Positions 33,651 to 44,449 of a DNA stretch of 64,000 bases are shown in pieces. The stretch spans positions 1,116,001 to 1,180,000 of the forward strand of contig NZ_JABXJG010000001.1 in the NCBI RefSeq assembly GCF_013375535.1, given 5' to 3'. Below the pieces are notes generated by a model. The model ran no database searches. It saw only the letters and a list, made by a program, of their open reading frames with translations, and had not been told where the DNA came from. The DNA is from Sphingobium sp. 15-1 (lineage in GTDB: Bacteria > Pseudomonadota > Alphaproteobacteria > Sphingomonadales > Sphingomonadaceae). The position numbers and the translations under genes are program-made. Numbering within the stretch: the first letter of the stretch is position 1; every line of letters begins with the position of its first letter.

Positions 33651-34904
33651 ATGAACGCCCGCGCTCTCGAAGGGGTGAAGGTGCTGGACCTTTCGCGGGT
33701 TCTCGCCGGTCCCTGGTCGACGCAGATCCTGGCCGATTTCGGCGCGGACGTGATCAAGATCGAGCTGCCCGGCCATGGCGACGACACCCGCGCCTGGGGG
33801 CCGCCCTATCTGACCGGCGCGGATGGGGAGCCGGAGATCGGCACCAGCGCCTATTATCTCTCCTGCAACCGCAACAAGCGATCCGCCGCGATCAACCTCG
33901 CCACGCCGCAGGGCGCGGACCTCATCCGCAAGCTGGCGGCGGAAGCCGACATATTGGTGGAGAATTTCAAGGTCGGCGGCCTTAAAAAATATGGCCTCGA
34001 TTATGAGAGCCTCCGCGCGATCAACCCGCGCCTTGTCTATTGCTCGATCACCGGCTTCGGCCAGACCGGCCCCTATGCCGACCGGGGCGGCTACGACTTC
34101 GTGGCGCAGGGCATGGGCGGCTTCATGAGCATCACCGGGGAGGAAAATGGCGGCCCGCTGCGCGCAGGCGTGGCGATGGCGGACCTGTCGACCGGCATGT
34201 TCGCCACCGTCTCGATCCTCATGGCGCTGCGCCATGCCGAATGCACTGGCGAAGGGCAGCAGATCGACGTGTCGCTGCTCGACACCCAGATCGCGATGCT
34301 CGCCAATCAGGGGATGAACTATCTGGTCGGCAATGTGGTGCCGGGGCGGCTGGGCAACCGCCATCCGACCGTCGTGCCCTACAAGACGTTCGAGGTCGCG
34401 GACGGCGTGATGATCATCGCCATCGGCAATGACCGGCAATTCCGCGCCTTCTGCACGGAAATGGGGCATCCGGAACTGGGCACCGATCCCCGCTTCGCCA
34501 CCAGCGCCCAGCGGCTCATCAACCGCGACGAGATCGAGGCGAAGGTGCAGGACATCGTCCGCCCCTTCCCCCGCGACGAGCTGATGGCGCGCTTCGTGGC
34601 GAAGGGCGTGCCCGCCGGGCCGGTCAACACGATCAAGGACGTGTTCGAAGACCCCTTCATCGAGGCGCGGAGCACCGTCCACTGCTATCGCCGCGAGGAG
34701 GATGGCGTGGAAATCCCGACCGTCGCCTATCCGGGCAAGCTGTCCGCCACGCCCGCCGACTACCGATATTGCCCGCCCCGCGTGGGCGAACATAGCCGTG
34801 AGATTTTGGGCCAGTGGCTCGGCCTCGACGACGCCGCGCTCGACGCGCTGGCCGCCGAGGGAGCGATCGCCCAACGCCCTGCCCAGGAGAGGACAGAAGC
34901 ATGA
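33651..34904 (+). CDS. CaiB/BaiF-type CoA-transferase
   Basis: A 417-residue family III CoA-transferase: LEGVKVLDLSRVLAGPW, ADFGADVIKIE, SYYLSCNRNKRSAAINL-type block, and the catalytic Asp in GVAMADLSTGMFA. It matches formyl-CoA/succinate-dependent members better than the one at 27521-28729, which is shorter and more divergent. ATG 33651 was chosen over an upstream in-frame start at 33603 because the conserved N-terminus begins here. It opens the second catabolic operon; its stop overlaps the SDR start (ATGA). Confidence 0.9.
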   Translation: MNARALEGVKVLDLSRVLAGPWSTQILADFGADVIKIELPGHGDDTRAWGPPYLTGADGEPEIGTSAYYLSCNRNKRSAAINLATPQGADLIRKLAAEADILVENFKVGGLKKYGLDYESLRAINPRLVYCSITGFGQTGPYADRGGYDFVAQGMGGFMSITGEENGGPLRAGVAMADLSTGMFATVSILMALRHAECTGEGQQIDVSLLDTQIAMLANQGMNYLVGNVVPGRLGNRHPTVVPYKTFEVADGVMIIAIGNDRQFRAFCTEMGHPELGTDPRFATSAQRLINRDEIEAKVQDIVRPFPRDELMARFVAKGVPAGPVNTIKDVFEDPFIEARSTVHCYRREEDGVEIPTVAYPGKLSATPADYRYCPPRVGEHSREILGQWLGLDDAALDALAAEGAIAQRPAQERTEA

Positions 34905-35683
34905 AACTCGACAACAGCGTATCCGCCATCGTGACCGGCGGCGCCTCCGGCCTGGGCGAAGCGACTGCCCGCGCCCTCGCCGCCAAGGGGGTGAAGGTCG
35001 CCCTGTTCGACTTCAACGAGGAGACGGGGAACAGGGTCGCGGCGGAAATCGGCGGCACCTTCTGCAAGGTCGACGTGACCGACGAAGCCTCCGTCGATGC
35101 CGGGTTCGCACAGGCCCGCGCCGCCCATGGGCAGGAACGGATCATCGTCAACTGCGCGGGCACCGGCAATGTCGTCAAGACCGCCGCCCGCGACCGCGAA
35201 ACCGGCGCGATCAAGGCTTTCCCGACCGACCAGTTCGAGCGGATCGTCCAGATCAACCTGATCGGCACCTTCCGCTGCTGCGCCAAGTCGGCGGCGGGCA
35301 TGCTGACGCTGGACACTTTGGAAGACGGGGCGCGGGGCGTCATCATCAACACCTCCAGCGCGGCGGCGGTGGACGGCCAGATCGGCCAGGCGGCCTATAG
35401 CGCGTCGAAGGGCGGCATCGTCAGCCTGACCCTCCCCATGGCCCGCGACCTGATGGGCGAAGGCATTCGCGTCAACGCAATCCTGCCCGGCATCTTCGAC
35501 ACGCCGCTGATGGCGCGGGCGAGCGACAAGGTGCGCGATGCGCTGTCGGCCACGGTCCCCTTCCCCAAGCGCTTCGGCAAGCCGGAAGAGTTCGCGGCCA
35601 TGGCGCTGTCGATGATCGAGAATGACTATTGGAACGGCGAATATGTGCGGCTGGACGGCGGCCTGCGCATGCCGCCGCGCTGA
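34901..35683 (+). CDS. Short-chain dehydrogenase (3-hydroxyacyl-CoA dehydrogenase, HSD10-like)
   Basis: A 260-residue SDR. The cofactor motif is VTGGASGLGEATA, NCAGTGN the NNAG equivalent, Ser in NTSSAAAVDGQ and Tyr/Lys in AAYSASKGG. The sequence around these motifs and the C-terminal LDGGLRM resemble HSD17B10-type enzymes that oxidise 3-hydroxy(-2-methyl)acyl-CoA. It sits between a CoA-transferase (4-nt overlap) and an enoyl-CoA hydratase (11 bp), supplying the third step of beta-oxidation. Confidence 0.9.
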   Translation: MKLDNSVSAIVTGGASGLGEATARALAAKGVKVALFDFNEETGNRVAAEIGGTFCKVDVTDEASVDAGFAQARAAHGQERIIVNCAGTGNVVKTAARDRETGAIKAFPTDQFERIVQINLIGTFRCCAKSAAGMLTLDTLEDGARGVIINTSSAAAVDGQIGQAAYSASKGGIVSLTLPMARDLMGEGIRVNAILPGIFDTPLMARASDKVRDALSATVPFPKRFGKPEEFAAMALSMIENDYWNGEYVRLDGGLRMPPR

Positions 35684-35694
35684 GGAGAGACACT

Positions 35695-36561
35695 ATGTCC
35701 GAGGAAGTGCAGCCTGAGTTCGTGACCTACAAGGTCGAGGATGGCGTGGCCTGGGTGATGCTCAACCGCCCGCAATATAGCAATGCGCAGAATTACCGGC
35801 TGCTGGGGCAGCTCGACGACGCCTTCAAGCGCGCGGTCGAGGATGATGAGGTCAAGGTCATCGTACTCGGCGGCGAGGGCAAGCATTTCTCCGCTGGCCA
35901 TGACATCGGCACGCCGGAGAAAGACAGCCACATGCCGCGCTTCCGTACGACCATGTGGTGGGACCATCTCAACAAGGGCGGCGCCGAACGGCAATATGTG
36001 CTGGAGCAGGACGGCTATCTCGGCCTCTGCCGTCGCTGGCAGGAGATTCCCAAGCCGATGATCGCCATGGTGCAGGGCGCCTGCATCGCGGGCGGGCTGA
36101 TGCTGGCCTGGGTATGCGACCTGATCGTCGCGTCGGAGGATGCCTTCTTCCAGGACCCGGTGCAGCGCATGGCGCAGCCGGGGGTCGAATATTTCGCCCA
36201 TGCCTTCGAACTGCCGCCACGCGTGGCGCGGGAACTGCTGCTGCTCGGGCGGAGGATGCCCGCCCAGCGCGCCTATCAGTTCGGCATGGTGAACGAGATT
36301 TTCCCTCGCGAAACATTGCGCGAGGAAGTGGCGAAGATCGCCGCCGAGATCGCCCAGCATGACCGCTTCGGGCTGGCATTGACCAAGCAGGCGTTCAACT
36401 TCGTGGAGGATCTGCGCGGCAAGCGGCAGGCGATGGACGGCGTGTTCCATATGCATCACCTTGCCCATGCGCATAATCAGCTCATGACCGGCAATCTGGT
36501 CGGCGGCCTGGATGCCAAGGCGATGGCGGCCTCCAACAAGAAGCAGGCAGGCGAAGGATGA
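35695..36561 (+). CDS. Enoyl-CoA hydratase/isomerase family protein
   Basis: A 288-residue crotonase. The oxyanion-hole strands are HFSAGHDIG and QGACIAGGLML; AWVCDLIVASEDAFFQDP follows. One of the usual two catalytic Glu positions lies within the FFQDPVQRM region and is replaced by non-acidic residues, so the reaction may be hydration of an unusual acyl group or another crotonase chemistry. GAGGAGAGA provides the ribosome binding site. The stop overlaps the next gene by 4 nt. Confidence 0.85.
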   Translation: MSEEVQPEFVTYKVEDGVAWVMLNRPQYSNAQNYRLLGQLDDAFKRAVEDDEVKVIVLGGEGKHFSAGHDIGTPEKDSHMPRFRTTMWWDHLNKGGAERQYVLEQDGYLGLCRRWQEIPKPMIAMVQGACIAGGLMLAWVCDLIVASEDAFFQDPVQRMAQPGVEYFAHAFELPPRVARELLLLGRRMPAQRAYQFGMVNEIFPRETLREEVAKIAAEIAQHDRFGLALTKQAFNFVEDLRGKRQAMDGVFHMHHLAHAHNQLMTGNLVGGLDAKAMAASNKKQAGEG

Positions 36562-38240
36562 CCGCAACCGTGGAACTGGAGAAAAAGGTGCTGGTCCTCC
36601 CCGACCTCCCGGCGCTGCTTTCGGGCGCGGCTGACGCGGCCCAGGCCTTCGTCTCCGCCGCCCAGCCGCAGGTGAAGGCGCGCATCACCAATGACAAGGG
36701 CCAGGTCGACCGCGTGCTGGCCGATGTGGAACAGCACATCGTCCACGGCTTCGGCTGGTTCGCCTCCTATGCGGAGATGATGCGGGAAGTCGCCAACTGG
36801 GCCGCCAATCTGGCGGCGGACGGCGCGTTCGGAGAAATCGAGGCGCTGCTCGCCCAATTGCTCTTCGCTGAATATGGCGCGCAGATGCTGGGCGGCATCC
36901 CGATGAACCAGGGCGAGGTGATCCGCGCCACGGACCTGACCGACGACCTGTCGGCGCTCGACGCCCTCGCTTTCCGGACCCTCGTCCGGCAGGGCGGCGG
37001 ACAGGCGGTCAAATCCGGCATCGCCCGTCATCTCGTCGCCCAGCGCGGCCATGCGACGCTGGAAAATTGCGGGCTGGACGACATGTTCACCATGATCCGC
37101 GAGCAATTCTTCGCCCTCTCGAATGAGAAGGTCGCGCCTTTCGCGCATGAATGGCACCTCAAGGACGAACTGATCCCCCTACCGCTGGTCGAGGAACTGG
37201 GCGAGATGGGCGTGTTCGGCATGACCATTCCTGAAGAGTTTGGCGGCCTCGGCATGGGCAAGACCGCCATGTGCGTCGTGTCGGAGGAGCTTTCACGCGG
37301 CTGGATCGGCGTCGGCTCGCTCGCCACGCGGTCCGAAATCGCGGCGGAACTGATCCTGACCGGCGGCACGGAGGAGCAGAAGGCCCATTGGCTGCCCCAG
37401 ATCGCGAATGCCTCGATCCTGCCGACCGCCGTCTTCACCGAGCCGGATACCGGCTCCGACCTCGGTTCGCTGCGCACCCGCGCCACGCTGGCCGATGGCG
37501 AATATCAGGTGAACGGCAACAAGACCTGGATCACTCACGCGGCGCGGGCTGACGTAATGACCCTGCTGGTCCGCACCAATCCCGAGACGAAAAATTACAG
37601 CGGCCTCTCCATGCTGATCGCGCCCAAGCAGCGCGGCACGGTGGCCGATCCCTTCCCTACCCCCGGCATGAGCGGCGGCGAGATCGAGGTGATCGGCTAT
37701 CGCGGCATGAAGGAGTATGAGATCGGCTTCGACGATTTCCGCGTGCCCGCGCAGAACCTACTCGGCGGGATCGAAGGACAGGGCTTCAAGCAGCTCATGG
37801 CCACCTTCGAATCCGCCCGCATCCAGACGGCGGCCCGCGCCATCGGCGTGGCGCAGGCCTCGCTCGACATTGGGCTTTCCTACGCCCTCGATCGCAAGCA
37901 GTTCGGTCGCCCGATCTTCGACTTCCCCCGCGTCGCCAACAAGCTGGCGATGATGGCGGCAGAGATCATGGGCGCCCGCCAGCTCACCTATTTCGCGGCG
38001 CGACGGAAGGACGAAGGCAAGCGCTGCGACCTGGAGGCCGGCATGGCCAAGCTGATCGGCGCCCGCATCGCCTGGGCGGCTGCGGACAATGCGCTGCAGA
38101 TTCACGGCGGCAACGGCTTCGCGACGGAATATCAGGTGAGCCGCCTGCTGGCCGACGCGCGGATTCTCAACATCTTCGAAGGCGCGGGGGAAATTCAGGC
38201 CCAGGTGATCGCCCGAAGGCTGCTGGACGGAGGAAATTGA
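36558..38240 (+). CDS. Methylsuccinyl-CoA dehydrogenase-like acyl-CoA dehydrogenase with N-terminal extension
   Basis: The 560-residue protein is about 170 residues longer than usual acyl-CoA dehydrogenases. Residues 1-165 form an Ala/Leu-rich helical domain (LPALLSGAADAAQAF to SGIARHLVAQRG), then the catalytic core: VFTEPDTGSDLGSLRT, KTWITHAARADVMTLLVR, YALDRKQFGRPIFDFP and IFEGAGEIQAQVIARRLL with the catalytic Glu. Length, extension and C-terminal motif resemble Mcd of the ethylmalonyl-CoA pathway. The dehydratase at 28726 resembles the next enzyme (mesaconyl-CoA hydratase), but crotonyl-CoA carboxylase/reductase and the mutase are not in this window. A branched acyl-CoA substrate is inferred. 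Confidence 0.85.
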   Translation: MTATVELEKKVLVLPDLPALLSGAADAAQAFVSAAQPQVKARITNDKGQVDRVLADVEQHIVHGFGWFASYAEMMREVANWAANLAADGAFGEIEALLAQLLFAEYGAQMLGGIPMNQGEVIRATDLTDDLSALDALAFRTLVRQGGGQAVKSGIARHLVAQRGHATLENCGLDDMFTMIREQFFALSNEKVAPFAHEWHLKDELIPLPLVEELGEMGVFGMTIPEEFGGLGMGKTAMCVVSEELSRGWIGVGSLATRSEIAAELILTGGTEEQKAHWLPQIANASILPTAVFTEPDTGSDLGSLRTRATLADGEYQVNGNKTWITHAARADVMTLLVRTNPETKNYSGLSMLIAPKQRGTVADPFPTPGMSGGEIEVIGYRGMKEYEIGFDDFRVPAQNLLGGIEGQGFKQLMATFESARIQTAARAIGVAQASLDIGLSYALDRKQFGRPIFDFPRVANKLAMMAAEIMGARQLTYFAARRKDEGKRCDLEAGMAKLIGARIAWAAADNALQIHGGNGFATEYQVSRLLADARILNIFEGAGEIQAQVIARRLLDGGN

Positions 38241-38289
38241 GAGAGCGGCTGATGGCTAATTGCAGTCATTATTAGCCACTAAGCACACG

Positions 38290-38374
38290 GTGCTCCTGCG
38301 CAGGCAGGAGCCCAGTCCTGCCGCCAGTGGATCATCGCACCGTCTGAACTGGGCTCCTGCCTGCGCAGGAGCAC
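38290..38374. repeat. Dispersed inverted repeat, copy B
   Basis: Perfect 27-bp arms (38290-38316 and 38348-38374) separated by 31 bp, the same centre length as copy A, with the same arm sequence but an unrelated centre. It lies between the convergent dehydrogenase and CinA-like genes. Confidence 0.92.
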
Positions 38375-38434
38375 GGTTCATCTTGGGGCGAACATCACAA
38401 TGTCCGCTCTCCACCCAAACCAGCACTCAGCCCA

Positions 38435-39196
38435 TCAAATCCCCCCGGCCACTACCGGCCAACCGCCTTGCTCCAAGGCCGCGCTCAAATCCGCCACGCA
38501 CCGGTCGAGCACCGCAGGGTCAACCGAGCGGATCACGAAATTCGCCCCGGTCTTTCCCTCGCGGAAAAAGGGATAGCTGCCGATCTGGCACCCCTCATGC
38601 GCCCGCTCCGTCGCGCCCAGCAGGTCCGCGATCTCGCTTTCCGCCACCCAGCAGCCAATGGTGGCCGACAGCACGGGCAGGCCGCCCTCCAGCGTCCCGG
38701 TCAGGCTGTCCAACATCCCGGCGGTGATATGCGGCACGCCCGCCATGATGAAGATATTGCCATGCCGCAGGCCCGGAGCGCCCGACATGCGGTTCTCTAT
38801 CAGGCTGGACCCGGCGGGGGCCCGCGCCATGCGCAGCCGCGCTTCGGTCAGCCCGCCCCGCGTCTCATAATAGCCCGACAGCATCGCCCGCGCTTCGGCA
38901 TGAATCTCCACCTCCACGCCCAGCGCGGCGGCGATGGCATCGACAGTGATGTCGTCATGCGTCGGCCCGATGCCGCCGGTCGTGAACAGATAATCGTTCC
39001 GTGCCCGGAGCGCATTCACCGCCTCCACGATCGCGTCGCTTTCATCCGCGACCACCCGGACTTCGCGCAGGCGGATGCCCTGCACATTCAGCCAGGTCGC
39101 GATCTGGGACACGTTCTTGTCCTGCGTCCTGCCCGAGAGAATCTCGTCACCGATCACGATCAGCGCTGCGGTCCATATGCGGGTGGGGTCGGCCAT
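38435..39196 (-). CDS. CinA-like molybdopterin-binding domain protein
   Basis: A 253-residue protein with the MoaB/Mog fold: AALIVIGDEILSGRTQDKN, the TTGGIGPTHDDIT loop and GNIFIMAGVPH. It is only the N-terminal half of full-length CinA; the C-terminal deamidase domain is absent. Members of this short class are annotated as competence/damage-inducible or molybdenum-cofactor-like proteins, with little known function. It is divergent from map. Confidence 0.87.
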   Translation of the reverse strand: MADPTRIWTAALIVIGDEILSGRTQDKNVSQIATWLNVQGIRLREVRVVADESDAIVEAVNALRARNDYLFTTGGIGPTHDDITVDAIAAALGVEVEIHAEARAMLSGYYETRGGLTEARLRMARAPAGSSLIENRMSGAPGLRHGNIFIMAGVPHITAGMLDSLTGTLEGGLPVLSATIGCWVAESEIADLLGATERAHEGCQIGSYPFFREGKTGANFVIRSVDPAVLDRCVADLSAALEQGGWPVVAGGI

Positions 39197-39263
39197 GGGC
39201 TGGCCATAGCCTCTGCCGCGCGCCCTGCCTAGCCGCCCCCTCGCATTATGCCGCGTCCCTGCC

Positions 39264-39269
39264 TATAAT
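39264..39269 (+). promoter_or_regulatory. TATAAT -10 element directly before map
   Basis: A perfect TATAAT ends 7 bp before the map ATG at 39277, with no recognisable ribosome binding site between. Transcription would begin at or next to the A of the start codon, giving a leaderless message. The matching -35 is poor. Confidence 0.45.
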
Positions 39270-39276
39270 CACGCCC

Positions 39277-40107
39277 ATGACCGAATATATGACGATGACG
39301 GCGGACGCGCCGATTTCCCGCTCGACCGCGATCAAGCTCTATGACGCGGCCGGTTTCGAAGGCATGCGCAAGGCCGGGCGGCTGGCCGCGGAAATACTGG
39401 ACGCGCTGGTGCCGCATGTCGTGCCGGGCGTCACCACCGGAGAGCTGGACGACATCGTCCGCCGCATGACGCTGGACGGCGGCGGCGTGCCGGCGACTCT
39501 GGGCTATCGCGGCTATACCCATAGCTGCTGCATCTCGCTCAACAACGTCATCTGCCACGGCATTCCGGGCGATCAGAAGCTGAAGGACGGCGATATATTG
39601 AATATCGACGTGACCCCGCTGGTCGACGGCTGGCATGGCGACACCAGCCGCATGTATATTTGCGGCGAAGCGCCCATCAAGGCGCGCCGTCTGGTCGAGG
39701 TCACCTATGAATGCCTGATGCTGGGCATTGAGCAGGCCAGGCCCGGCAACACGCTGGGCGACATCGGCTACGCCATTCAGCGCCACGCCGAAAAGCACCG
39801 CTATGGCGTGGTCCGCGATTTCTGCGGCCATGGCCTCGGCCGCGTGTTCCACGACAGTCCGGAGGTCGTCCATGTCGGCCGCCCCGGCACTGGCCCTGAG
39901 CTGAAACCCGGCATGTTCTTCACGATCGAGCCGATGATCAACATCGGCAAACCCGGCGTGAAGATGCTGGAGGATGGCTGGACGGCGGTGACTCGCGACC
40001 GGACCCTGTCGGCGCAGTTCGAACACAGCATCGGCATCACCGAAACCGGCTGCGAAATCTTCACCAAGAGCCCGGCGGGTCTCGACGCGCCGCCTTATAA
40101 GCTCTGA
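39277..40107 (+). CDS. map: Methionine aminopeptidase type I
   Basis: A 276-residue metalloprotease that removes N-terminal Met from new proteins. Metal ligands are clear: the two Asp in NIDVTPLVDGWHGDTSRMY, His in GHGLGRVFHDSP, Glu in FTIEPM and Glu in FEHSIGIT. The N-terminus has about 20 extra residues; in-frame ATGs at 39289 and 39295 are alternatives. The gene is followed by a GC-rich hairpin at 40116-40135. Confidence 0.95.
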   Translation: MTEYMTMTADAPISRSTAIKLYDAAGFEGMRKAGRLAAEILDALVPHVVPGVTTGELDDIVRRMTLDGGGVPATLGYRGYTHSCCISLNNVICHGIPGDQKLKDGDILNIDVTPLVDGWHGDTSRMYICGEAPIKARRLVEVTYECLMLGIEQARPGNTLGDIGYAIQRHAEKHRYGVVRDFCGHGLGRVFHDSPEVVHVGRPGTGPELKPGMFFTIEPMINIGKPGVKMLEDGWTAVTRDRTLSAQFEHSIGITETGCEIFTKSPAGLDAPPYKL

Positions 40108-40115
40108 TCATCGGA

Positions 40116-40183
40116 GGCAGGCCTTTTGGCCTGCCCAAAATTTGGGCAACACGTCATGATATTGCCCGGAATCCGGGCAATAT
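40116..40183 (+). promoter_or_regulatory. Three consecutive hairpins between map and glnB
   Basis: Stem 1 is GGCAGGCC-TTTT-GGCCTGCC (40116-40135), stem 2 GCCCAAA-A-TTTGGGC (40133-40147), stem 3 an 11-bp perfect stem with an AAT loop (40159-40183). Stem 1 may terminate map, though the following tract is CAAAATTT rather than U-rich. Stems 2 and 3 share GGGCAA halves and could be protein sites or leader structures for glnB. Confidence 0.55.
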
Positions 40184-40232
40184 GGACAAAAGTTGTTGCA
40201 TCGCAGAAAGCAGTTTCCGGCGATTCGCTATT

Positions 40233-40248
40233 TGGCACGGTAATTGAT
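40233..40248 (+). promoter_or_regulatory. Sigma-54-like promoter before glnB (imperfect)
   Basis: TGGCACG-N4-TTGAT resembles the sigma-54 consensus TGGCACG-N4-TTGCA. The -24 GG is exact and the spacing correct, but the -12 GC reads GA. It lies about 115 bp before glnB, which in many bacteria is nitrogen-regulated. Confidence 0.4.
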
Positions 40249-40355
40249 TAGGAAGAGAGGCGGCGCGTGCCTTCGGGGGGCATGATGATCGTCACTCGAT
40301 CAGGACGAAGGGCGGGACCATACCCGCCATTTGGCGCGCGTTTGAGTTGGGATAA

Positions 40356-40700
<345 letters not shown>

Positions 40701-40813
40701 TTTTCCACCGACTTCTCGCCGGCTTGCAGGAGATGATTTCCAAGAGTCTTGGCGGCTGACCACATCAACCTACCCCTTCGGGGGGGTATTCATGAAAGAA
40801 GGGCACGGTTCAC

Positions 40814-42226
<1,413 letters not shown>

Positions 42227-42253
42227 TTTTCTCAGGACTGTTCGGAAAAGTGG

Positions 42254-42286
42254 CCCGGTTGCGCAAGCAACCGGGTCTTTTCTTTG
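42254..42286 (+). terminator. Rho-independent terminator of glnA
   Basis: A perfect 9-bp stem CCCGGTTGC/GCAACCGGG with a GCAA loop (42254-42275) is followed by TCTTTTCTTT. It lies 28 bp after the glnA stop. Confidence 0.9.
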
Positions 42287-42368
42287 CCGCCAATCGGGCC
42301 ACCAAAGAAAATCGCCCATTGCTCCAAGAGTTTACCGCGGATTTACCGAGGGCTGCGATGAAAAGCCC

Positions 42369-43346
42369 ATGTCGCCCGGTTCCCGCCGCATTCGATCCAT
42401 CCATTATCTGCGCATGATCGCGGCGATGATGGTGGTCGCCTATCATGTCTTCTCCTATCATCTGATGACGGTGGACGACCCCTCCACAGCCCTGTGGTTG
42501 AGAGAAGGCGTAGGGCTGTTCTTCGGAATTTCCGGCTATGTGATGGTGGTATCTACATCGGCATCGCCACCCGATCCCGCATCCTTTTTCTGGCGGCGCA
42601 TCAAAAGGATCGGACCGCTTTACTGGATCGCAACCGCCTGCATCGTCGTCGGCACGGGTGAGGATGACGGGTGGAAAATCCTGTCCTCCATCCTGTTCCT
42701 GCCATCCCTGGGCATAGCGGACGGCCCTGTTCTTCCCGTCGGCTGGACGCTCAATTTCGAAATGGCCTTCTACGCCCTGTTCGCGCTCTTCCTGCCCTTG
42801 CCCCGGCGGATCGCAATTCCTGCTTTGGCGTCGATGCTCATCCTGGCCTCGTCCCTCAGCCAGTTCCCGAATGTTCCACCCCTGGCTGCTTATTATGGCC
42901 AGCCCATCCTGCTCGATTTCGTCGCCGGCATGTTGATCGCCCATTTCGATTTCCGGCTTCCCGGATGGCTGACGCCGCTTGGTTTTCTTCTGCTTGCCCT
43001 GGCACCGCAGTGGACGGACATGCGTCCGCTCACCGTCACCATGCCGGTCGCCCTGATTCTGGCCTCGGCCCGGTCATTCGACCATCAGTTGAAGGACTGG
43101 CCCCTGCCCTCGCTCCTTGGGGAAACCTCCTACGCCATCTATCTGTCGCATCTCTTCGTTCTGCTCCCGACCTTGCTCTTTTTCGGAGAGGGCCATGCAG
43201 GCGGCGGCGTCATCGCAATCCTCGCCTCCATCGTCGCAGGCGTCCTTGCCCATAAATATATCGAAATCCCGCTGAAGGAGATGTTCAGCCGGGCGGGACG
43301 ATGGAGGATCAGCCTGGCGCGCAAAGCCAGTGGGCAAACCCTATAG
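42369..43346 (+). CDS. Acyltransferase family 3 membrane protein
   Basis: A 325-residue multi-spanning acyltransferase: IHYLRMIAAMMVVAYHVFSY (family R and His), GVGLFFGISGYVMVVS, RRIKRIGPLYWI and LLGETSYAIYLSHLFVL. It resembles OafA/ExoZ-type O-acetylases but is not next to polysaccharide genes here; the EPS locus has its own at 9138-10223. It stands alone between glnA and a nitronate monooxygenase gene. Confidence 0.85.
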   Translation: MSPGSRRIRSIHYLRMIAAMMVVAYHVFSYHLMTVDDPSTALWLREGVGLFFGISGYVMVVSTSASPPDPASFFWRRIKRIGPLYWIATACIVVGTGEDDGWKILSSILFLPSLGIADGPVLPVGWTLNFEMAFYALFALFLPLPRRIAIPALASMLILASSLSQFPNVPPLAAYYGQPILLDFVAGMLIAHFDFRLPGWLTPLGFLLLALAPQWTDMRPLTVTMPVALILASARSFDHQLKDWPLPSLLGETSYAIYLSHLFVLLPTLLFFGEGHAGGGVIAILASIVAGVLAHKYIEIPLKEMFSRAGRWRISLARKASGQTL

Positions 43347-43378
43347 GGGCTATCCCCCCGGTTGCATGATGCGCCGCC

Positions 43379-44449
43379 ATGTCCAAAAATCGCGGTATGT
43401 CGCTGATCGAGTCGCTGGGCTTGGCCCATCCCATCATTCAGGCGCCCATGGCTGGCGTCTCGACACCCGCCATGGCCGCTGCCGTTTCCAACGCCGGAGC
43501 GCTCGGCTCGATCGCCGTCGGCGCGACCGACGCGGCAGGCGCCCGCTCCATGATAGAGGCCGTCCGCGCCCAGACCGCCCGCCCGTTCAACGTCAACCTC
43601 TTCACCCATGCACCCGCCCGCAGCGATCCGGCCAGGGAAGCGGCATGGCTTACCGCCCTAACGCCGCTCTTCCGCAGCCACGGTGCCGAACCGCCGACCA
43701 CGCTCCGCGAAATCTACCGCAGCTTCGTGGAGGATGAGGAGATGCTCGCCGTCCTGGTCGACCTCGCGCCGCCCGTGATCAGCTTCCACTTCGGCCTGCC
43801 CGACCCAATCCGCATCGCCGCGCTCAAGCAAGCCGGATGCCTCCTGCTCGCCACCGCGACCAATATGACGGAGGCACAGGCCGCAAAGGAAGCGGGCATC
43901 GACGCCATCGTCGCCCAAGGTTATGAAGCGGGCGGCCATCGCGGCGCCTTCGATCCCGAAGCGCCCGACGATCAGCTCGGCACCTTCGCGCTCACCCGCC
44001 TGCTCGCCATCCAATGCGGCCTGCCCGTCATCGCCGCCGGCGGCATCATGGACGGTCAGGGCATCCGCGCCGCGCTTGATCTGGGCGCCGTCGCCGCCCA
44101 GCTCGGCACGGCCTTCATCGCCTGTCCCGAAAGCAGTGCCGACCAGGCCTATCGCGCCGCGCTCGCCAGTCCGGCAGCCCATCACACCATCATGACCCGC
44201 GCCGTTTCGGGCCGCCCTGCCCGCTGCCTGGCGAACCGCTTCACCGCATGGGGTAGCGAGACAAGACCGGAAGCCCCCGCCTACCCCATCGCCTATGACG
44301 CTGGGAAAGCCCTCAATGCCGCCGCAAAAGCCAAGGGCGAAGGCGGCTTCGGCGCGCAATGGGCCGGGCAAGGCGCGCCCTTGGCCCGCGCCATGCCCGC
44401 CGCCGATCTCATCGCCCTGTTGGCAAAGGAATTGCAGGAACCCGCTTAA
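43379..44449 (+). CDS. Nitronate monooxygenase (NMO class I)
   Basis: A 356-residue FMN enzyme of the 2-nitropropane dioxygenase family. [20 protein letters not shown] at the N-terminus, [10 protein letters not shown], and the catalytic His in [31 protein letters not shown] is the phosphate-binding segment. It detoxifies nitronates such as propionate-3-nitronate. ATG 43397 is an alternative start. Its stop overlaps the convergent chpT stop by 4 nt. Confidence 0.92.
   Translation: MSKNRGMSLIESLGLAHPIIQAPMAGVSTPAMAAAVSNAGALGSIAVGATDAAGARSMIEAVRAQTARPFNVNLFTHAPARSDPAREAAWLTALTPLFRSHGAEPPTTLREIYRSFVEDEEMLAVLVDLAPPVISFHFGLPDPIRIAALKQAGCLLLATATNMTEAQAAKEAGIDAIVAQGYEAGGHRGAFDPEAPDDQLGTFALTRLLAIQCGLPVIAAGGIMDGQGIRAALDLGAVAAQLGTAFIACPESSADQAYRAALASPAAHHTIMTRAVSGRPARCLANRFTAWGSETRPEAPAYPIAYDAGKALNAAAKAKGEGGFGAQWAGQGAPLARAMPAADLIALLAKELQEPA

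Noticed and set aside
31991..38374. Repeats considered as a CRISPR array
   Set aside because: The copies are widely separated single palindromic pairs, not regularly spaced direct repeats, and no cas gene is present.
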